Assembly: GCA_025451235.1 (NCBI GenBank)
Contig: JANWKT010000007.1
Span: forward strand, 185,511 to 249,510
DNA: 64,000 nt
Reading direction: 5' to 3'
Source: Flavobacteriales bacterium
GTDB lineage: Bacteria > Bacteroidota > Bacteroidia > CAIKAF01
Shown: positions 60,109 to 64,000 of the stretch, one piece after another
Position numbering within the stretch: the stretch's first letter is position 1
How the letters are laid out: the number at the start of each line of letters is the position of its first letter
Made by a program: the position numbers and the translations under genes
Notes under the pieces: generated by a model
What the model saw: only the letters and a program-made list of their open reading frames with translations
Databases searched by the model: none
What the model was told of the DNA's origin: nothing

Positions 60109-60717
60109 TCAATTTGTAATGACCACAGCAGGTTTGATCAGCATTTTTACCGACTTTTTTATCAAATCTATGCACCATTTTGCAATCACGATCGATACAA
60201 TGATACTCAGTACAGCATCAATGATATAAAAATGGGTATAGTAGATAATGATTGCACCGGCAATAACTGCTACCGAGGAGAAAGTATCGGCCAGTAAATG
60301 TAAAAAAGTGCTCTTGGTATTCAAGTCTTCCACTCCTGTTCGAAATAAGATCATAGCTGTAACCAGGTTCACAGTTAAACCCACCAACGATACCATCAAA
60401 GTTTCCGCTGCTAATATAGGTGAAGGGTTTACTAAACTTTTGATCCCATCCACCAATATATAGACCACAAAAAAGATAAGGCTCAATCCGTTGATAAGGG
60501 CAGCTATATATTCAACCTTAGAGCTCCCCTTTTTCTCTGCAATTAAAATGGCTATCAAGGAGATGATCAGGGCCATGTTATGACCTAACATATGTAATGC
60601 ATCGCTGTAGAGCATCAAGCTATGGGAGATGGCACTCACAACAAATTCAAGCACCATTACACCAGTGGTGATTGCAATACAAATGAGCAAAGCCATTTTC
60701 TTTGAGAGGGTCTTCAT
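60109..60717 (-). CDS. Cation diffusion facilitator family protein, short
   Basis: 202 residues, six transmembrane helices. The CDF zinc-type site residues are visible: SDALHMLGHN in helix 2 (D and H) and HLLADTFSSVAV in helix 5 (H and D). It ends at the sixth helix plus RRs (LIKKSVKMLIKPA), so the typical C-terminal cytoplasmic domain of about 80-100 residues is missing. Some short CDFs work this way. It is 12 bp from the dnaE stop. Confidence 0.85.
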   Translation of the reverse strand: MKTLSKKMALLICIAITTGVMVLEFVVSAISHSLMLYSDALHMLGHNMALIISLIAILIAEKKGSSKVEYIAALINGLSLIFFVVYILVDGIKSLVNPSPILAAETLMVSLVGLTVNLVTAMILFRTGVEDLNTKSTFLHLLADTFSSVAVIAGAIIIYYTHFYIIDAVLSIIVSIVIAKWCIDLIKKSVKMLIKPAVVITN

Positions 60718-60726
60718 ACCAACTGC

Positions 60727-61659
60727 TTAATGACTGTTATCAAAAATGATCGTTGTATTTGGCAAGGCGTTCTTGATTCTATCCTGCTCCGCTTGGTCAA
60801 TGGGATTGCCTACCAAAAGAAGTGTTCTTAAACTGGTGAGTTCACTTATATGATCAGGTAATTTTACCAGTTGGTTATAACTAAGTACCAATAATTCGAG
60901 TTTTTTAAGTTTACAAATGGAAGATGGGATTTCTTTGATCTTATTATTACTGAGGATCAATTCTTTTAGGTTGGAGAGCTGCCCTATTTTTTCATCTATC
61001 TTCTCCACCTGGTTCGACTCCAGGTTCAGGCTTTCCAGTTTTTTTAACTTATAAATACAAGCGGGAAATTCAGATAGTTTGTTGTACCCCACATCAAGGC
61101 GTTTCAATTCGTTTAACCTGTTCTTTGCTGAAGAAATAGATGACAAGCTATTGCTCGTAAGAATAAGTATATTTAATTTTTTCAATGAAAGGATGGATCC
61201 GGGAAGGGTGGTAAATTCATTGCCCAAAAGAGATAAATAGGTGAGATTTTGTAGTTGCCTGATCTCCTCAGGAAGGGTAGATAGTTTATTCTTATCCAAT
61301 TCCAAGGTCTCCAATAATTGCAGGTCTTTTATTTCTGGGGGTAATGCGTTCAATTGGTTTTGTTGGCAATTGATATGTTGTAGATTCTTCAACAAGCCAA
61401 TTTCTTTAGGTAAAGTGGTTAGCTTATTCTTCATTAAATTCAAATAGGTAAGTTCAGAAAATTCTCCAATCTCAGGCGAAAGACTTTCCAACCCTTGTTG
61501 TCTGAAATTCAACGAAAGCACTTGATTGCCGGCGTTTCGGGCATCCGTAAATGAATAAAACACGTCCTGCACCTTTTTGTTTTCAGCTAGTTGAGAATAG
61601 GTCATCACAGAACAAGCGATCATCACCGTGAGCAACATTAATTTTTGTTTCAACTTCAT
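60727..61659 (-). CDS. Exported leucine-rich repeat protein
   Basis: 310 residues. Signal peptide (LMLLTVMIACSVMTYSQ) followed by about ten LRRs of 23 residues (pattern LxxLPxxIxxLxxLxxLxLxxNxL, for example LTTLPKEIGLLKNLQHINCQ). The final unit ends SLRTLLLVGNPIDQAEQDRIKNALPNT. LRR proteins mediate protein binding; this one is periplasmic or surface, with no T9SS tail. It is 10 bp upstream of the CDF gene on the same strand, so perhaps co-transcribed. Confidence 0.88.
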   Translation of the reverse strand: MKLKQKLMLLTVMIACSVMTYSQLAENKKVQDVFYSFTDARNAGNQVLSLNFRQQGLESLSPEIGEFSELTYLNLMKNKLTTLPKEIGLLKNLQHINCQQNQLNALPPEIKDLQLLETLELDKNKLSTLPEEIRQLQNLTYLSLLGNEFTTLPGSILSLKKLNILILTSNSLSSISSAKNRLNELKRLDVGYNKLSEFPACIYKLKKLESLNLESNQVEKIDEKIGQLSNLKELILSNNKIKEIPSSICKLKKLELLVLSYNQLVKLPDHISELTSLRTLLLVGNPIDQAEQDRIKNALPNTTIIFDNSH

Positions 61660-61733
61660 AAGCTATTCGATTTTAAAGGAACAGAAAGAGGTGAAAGCCA
61701 AACACCCCTTTCTGTTATGATGGCAATAATGAC

Positions 61734-64000
61734 TTAGTTAACAAACACAATTTTTACACTGGAAGTTGAACCACCTAATTTTATCTGTAGGTAATAGGTC
61801 CCTTCGGCCAACTGGAGTTCATTTTTATTGATCATGAATTCAAATTTTCCAGACTCCACAAAAGAAGGCGTATTTATGCGTATGGTTTTGCCCAATGCGT
61901 CCAATAGCTCCACATCCAAACTGCCCGCATCAGTTACTTGTAAAGTAACAGTTATTTGGTTGGAGGAAGGGTTAGGGAATACGTTTACAGAAGATCCATT
62001 GTCAAACATGGAGACACCTGCATCTGAGTATACAGAAACATAGGTAGTATCAGTATTGTCGCAATCCGTAGAAGGATCGGTATATTGATAGATGATCATA
62101 TAGGGACCACCAATTCCCGCAGTTGAAGGATTGAATTGATTTCCAGAAATCCCAGGACCTGAAAAACTTCCTCCGGCAGGCGTACCGTTCACCGTTACAG
62201 GTGATGCCGTAAGTAAATAGTTCGCACTTAATCCACTTATATTCACAACGGGTAAAGAATGAATAACGACCTGTACCGGGGTCGAAGGACCTTCACAACC
62301 ATTTTCTGTATCGGTTACATAATAGGTAGTGGTAGTTGAAATAGACGGAGTAAATGAATTACCATTATGGGCGATCATAGATAGCAAAGAATCATTGTAC
62401 CAAGTAACATTTGTTCCGGTAGCGTTGAGTGAAGAAATATTTTCATCTATACAATATTCTAGGTCGCCGGTAATAATAGGTGCCGAAGGCAAGGCATAAA
62501 TAGTAAGTGTAACATTATCTGCCGGGCCTGTGCAACCGTTTGCGTCCGTTTGGGTAAGGAAGTATGGATACACCCCAACAGCGGTATTTCCCGTGACTAA
62601 ATTATTCCCTGTACCTTCCAGGATCGTGAGACCAGCATCGCTGTACCATTCAATTCCAACTCCGGTTGAATTTAGATCCGGTATAATAGATCCGAAACAA
62701 GCAGTTTCATCATTAGCAACCGGTGCAGATGGAAGGCTATGAATGGTAATGATCACTGTTGTTTCATTGCTAACGCATCCATCAAGACTTGTAGACGAAA
62801 CATAAAAAGTATCTGTAGCGGCAATAGATGGAGTAAAGTTGTTTCCCGATGAAACCAAAGTGGTATAATTGGGTGATGCATACCAATCAATTCCGGTTCC
62901 TGAAGCGGTGAGTGGTTGGATTGTATCTCCTGCGCAATAGGTGGTTGTTCCAGTAACATTTGGTTGGGAAGGTTCAGGATAAATCGCGAGGATTGATGAT
63001 GTGGAGGAATCATTGGTACAACCATTGGTATCCGTTTGAGTAACATAATAGGTATAAGTACCTGGAAGGGTATTTCCTGTATTAAATGAGTTTCCATTAT
63101 GCACTAAATTGGTAAGCGCTATATCACTGTACCATTCTATATCATTGCCGGTGGCTGATAAAGCGGGTATGGTAAGTCCTTCACATATATTTTCATTGGT
63201 GGCTACAGGAGCAGCAGGCAAAGAATAAATAGTAAGGTTTACCTGGGTAGCAGGACTTATACAGCCATTCAGATCCGTTTGAGTCGCGAAGAAATCATAA
63301 GTCCCGGAGGCAACCAATCCTGTATTATAAGAAGTTCCTGCTCCAAGAAAATTGGTTAAGGAAGCATCGTCATACCAATTGATATTTGTCCCGGTGGCAT
63401 TTAAAGGGGTAACAGCATCACCAAAGCAATAGGTAGCAGAAGCTGCAACCGGCGCTGATGGAAGCGGGTTAACGGTGATGTTTGCAACATCCGTATTTGT
63501 CCTGCCATTTGTACCGGTAACGGTTACAGAATAGGTTCCTGAGGCCACCACAAAAATGGTCTGGGTAGTGGCACCTGTATTCCATAAATAGGAGGCAGCA
63601 CCAGCGCCAGCGTCTAATACAATGGTGTCATTCTGGCAAATACTTGCATCAGGTCCAAGGTCGATAAAAGGAATGGCAGCTAAAGCACCTAAATCCTCAT
63701 TTCTAGCAACTACAATAGTGGTCGCTTTATTAAGTGTATAAACATTGCCTGCTATATCGGTCATTGTAACCCCTGTTGCACTTGGGTGCTGAATGGAAAC
63801 AAACATAAATCTTCCATCAGGAGAAAAAGTGGTACCGGTACTTTCAGCTCCACTTGGAAGCCTTGCAAAAATTTCTATTTGAGGGCTTAAGGATGTATGA
63901 CCAGGACGGACCATCCAAAAATAATTGCAGTTTCCGTCGATGTTAACCCATAAATTTCCATCCAAAGGATCAAATGCCAGGTTGTCGCAATTATTGAACA
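61734..64000 (-). CDS. PhoX-type domain fused to Ig-like repeats, T9SS type A; 5' end beyond window
   Basis: Open to the right edge (about 755 residues visible). The N-terminal visible part matches the C-terminal portion of the PhoX/DUF839 phosphatase family: NLAFDPLDGNLWVNIDG, then PSGAESTGTTFSPDGRFMFVSIQHP. Next an Ig-like unit (DLGPDASICQNDTIVLDAG .. SYLWNTGATT), then five tandem units of about 80 residues (P(S/A)xPV.. C.G.. L.ATG..I.WY.D.. TQTD.NGC), then a type A sorting domain ending GTYYLQIKLGGSTSSVKIVFV. PhoX phosphatases release phosphate and need calcium and iron; whether the catalytic half is intact upstream is not visible. Confidence 0.88.
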   Translation of the reverse strand, partial: FNNCDNLAFDPLDGNLWVNIDGNCNYFWMVRPGHTSLSPQIEIFARLPSGAESTGTTFSPDGRFMFVSIQHPSATGVTMTDIAGNVYTLNKATTIVVARNEDLGALAAIPFIDLGPDASICQNDTIVLDAGAGAASYLWNTGATTQTIFVVASGTYSVTVTGTNGRTNTDVANITVNPLPSAPVAASATYCFGDAVTPLNATGTNINWYDDASLTNFLGAGTSYNTGLVASGTYDFFATQTDLNGCISPATQVNLTIYSLPAAPVATNENICEGLTIPALSATGNDIEWYSDIALTNLVHNGNSFNTGNTLPGTYTYYVTQTDTNGCTNDSSTSSILAIYPEPSQPNVTGTTTYCAGDTIQPLTASGTGIDWYASPNYTTLVSSGNNFTPSIAATDTFYVSSTSLDGCVSNETTVIITIHSLPSAPVANDETACFGSIIPDLNSTGVGIEWYSDAGLTILEGTGNNLVTGNTAVGVYPYFLTQTDANGCTGPADNVTLTIYALPSAPIITGDLEYCIDENISSLNATGTNVTWYNDSLLSMIAHNGNSFTPSISTTTTYYVTDTENGCEGPSTPVQVVIHSLPVVNISGLSANYLLTASPVTVNGTPAGGSFSGPGISGNQFNPSTAGIGGPYMIIYQYTDPSTDCDNTDTTYVSVYSDAGVSMFDNGSSVNVFPNPSSNQITVTLQVTDAGSLDVELLDALGKTIRINTPSFVESGKFEFMINKNELQLAEGTYYLQIKLGGSTSSVKIVFVN

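Overview
The window comes from a Bacteroidota chromosome of moderate AT richness. Support for this includes six genes ending in type IX secretion (T9SS) type A sorting tails and one with a CHU_C/type B tail, a complete Bat (aerotolerance-type) operon, and promoters of the TTTG-N19-TAnnTTTG type in front of tRNA and housekeeping genes. Shine-Dalgarno sequences are scarce. Genus or family cannot be fixed from the sequence. There is no insertion sequence, CRISPR array, rRNA operon or prophage.

Layout. 1-8662 (minus): operon moxR, DUF58, exported protein, batA, batB, batC, batD, batE, metallophosphoesterase (cut by the left edge). 8945-15818: small membrane proteins, a DUF4382 lipoprotein, a VOC protein, a TPR protein, a family 9 glycosyltransferase, a T9SS protein and a MazG-type pyrophosphohydrolase. 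15967-19964: GHMP sugar kinase, then a membrane LytTR regulator followed by DUF2306 and S41 protease genes. 20121-24911: an arginine cluster (arginine decarboxylase, arginase family, arginyl-tRNA synthetase). 24930-32283: universal stress protein, DUF4262, two YceI lipoproteins flanking a Crp-type regulator, a T9SS protein, pirin and nitroreductase. 32298-42919: two oligopeptide-type substrate-binding lipoproteins, one heading a permease operon without ATPase genes. Between them lie tRNA-Arg, tRNA-Pro and tRNA-Ser, a UbiA-type prenyltransferase, an unannotated 41-residue cysteine-rich peptide and a SixA-like phosphatase. 42936-46801: fmt, HU, a YwqK-type lipoprotein, a membrane protein and a T9SS protein. 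46816-48580: CheY, a LytTR-only protein and a LytTR response regulator. 48788-64000: large T9SS cargo genes, a TonB-C protein with an exported methyltransferase-like protein, dnaE, a short CDF transporter, a leucine-rich repeat protein and a PhoX-Ig fusion running off the right edge.

Most individual genes are recognisable. The least explained material is intergenic: (i) duplicated 3' and 5' ends of the tRNA-Pro gene and long palindromes with related loop cores downstream of all three tRNA genes; (ii) about 21-bp-periodic direct repeats at the stop codon of every LytTR gene, upstream of the next gene; (iii) several families of interspersed pseudo-palindromic repeats, some of which run into coding sequence (batE leader, a signal peptide, the arginase tail, the Crp C terminus); (iv) the cysteine-rich peptide beside a prenyltransferase. 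The arginase-family enzyme with a histone H1-like tail is the most unusual protein.
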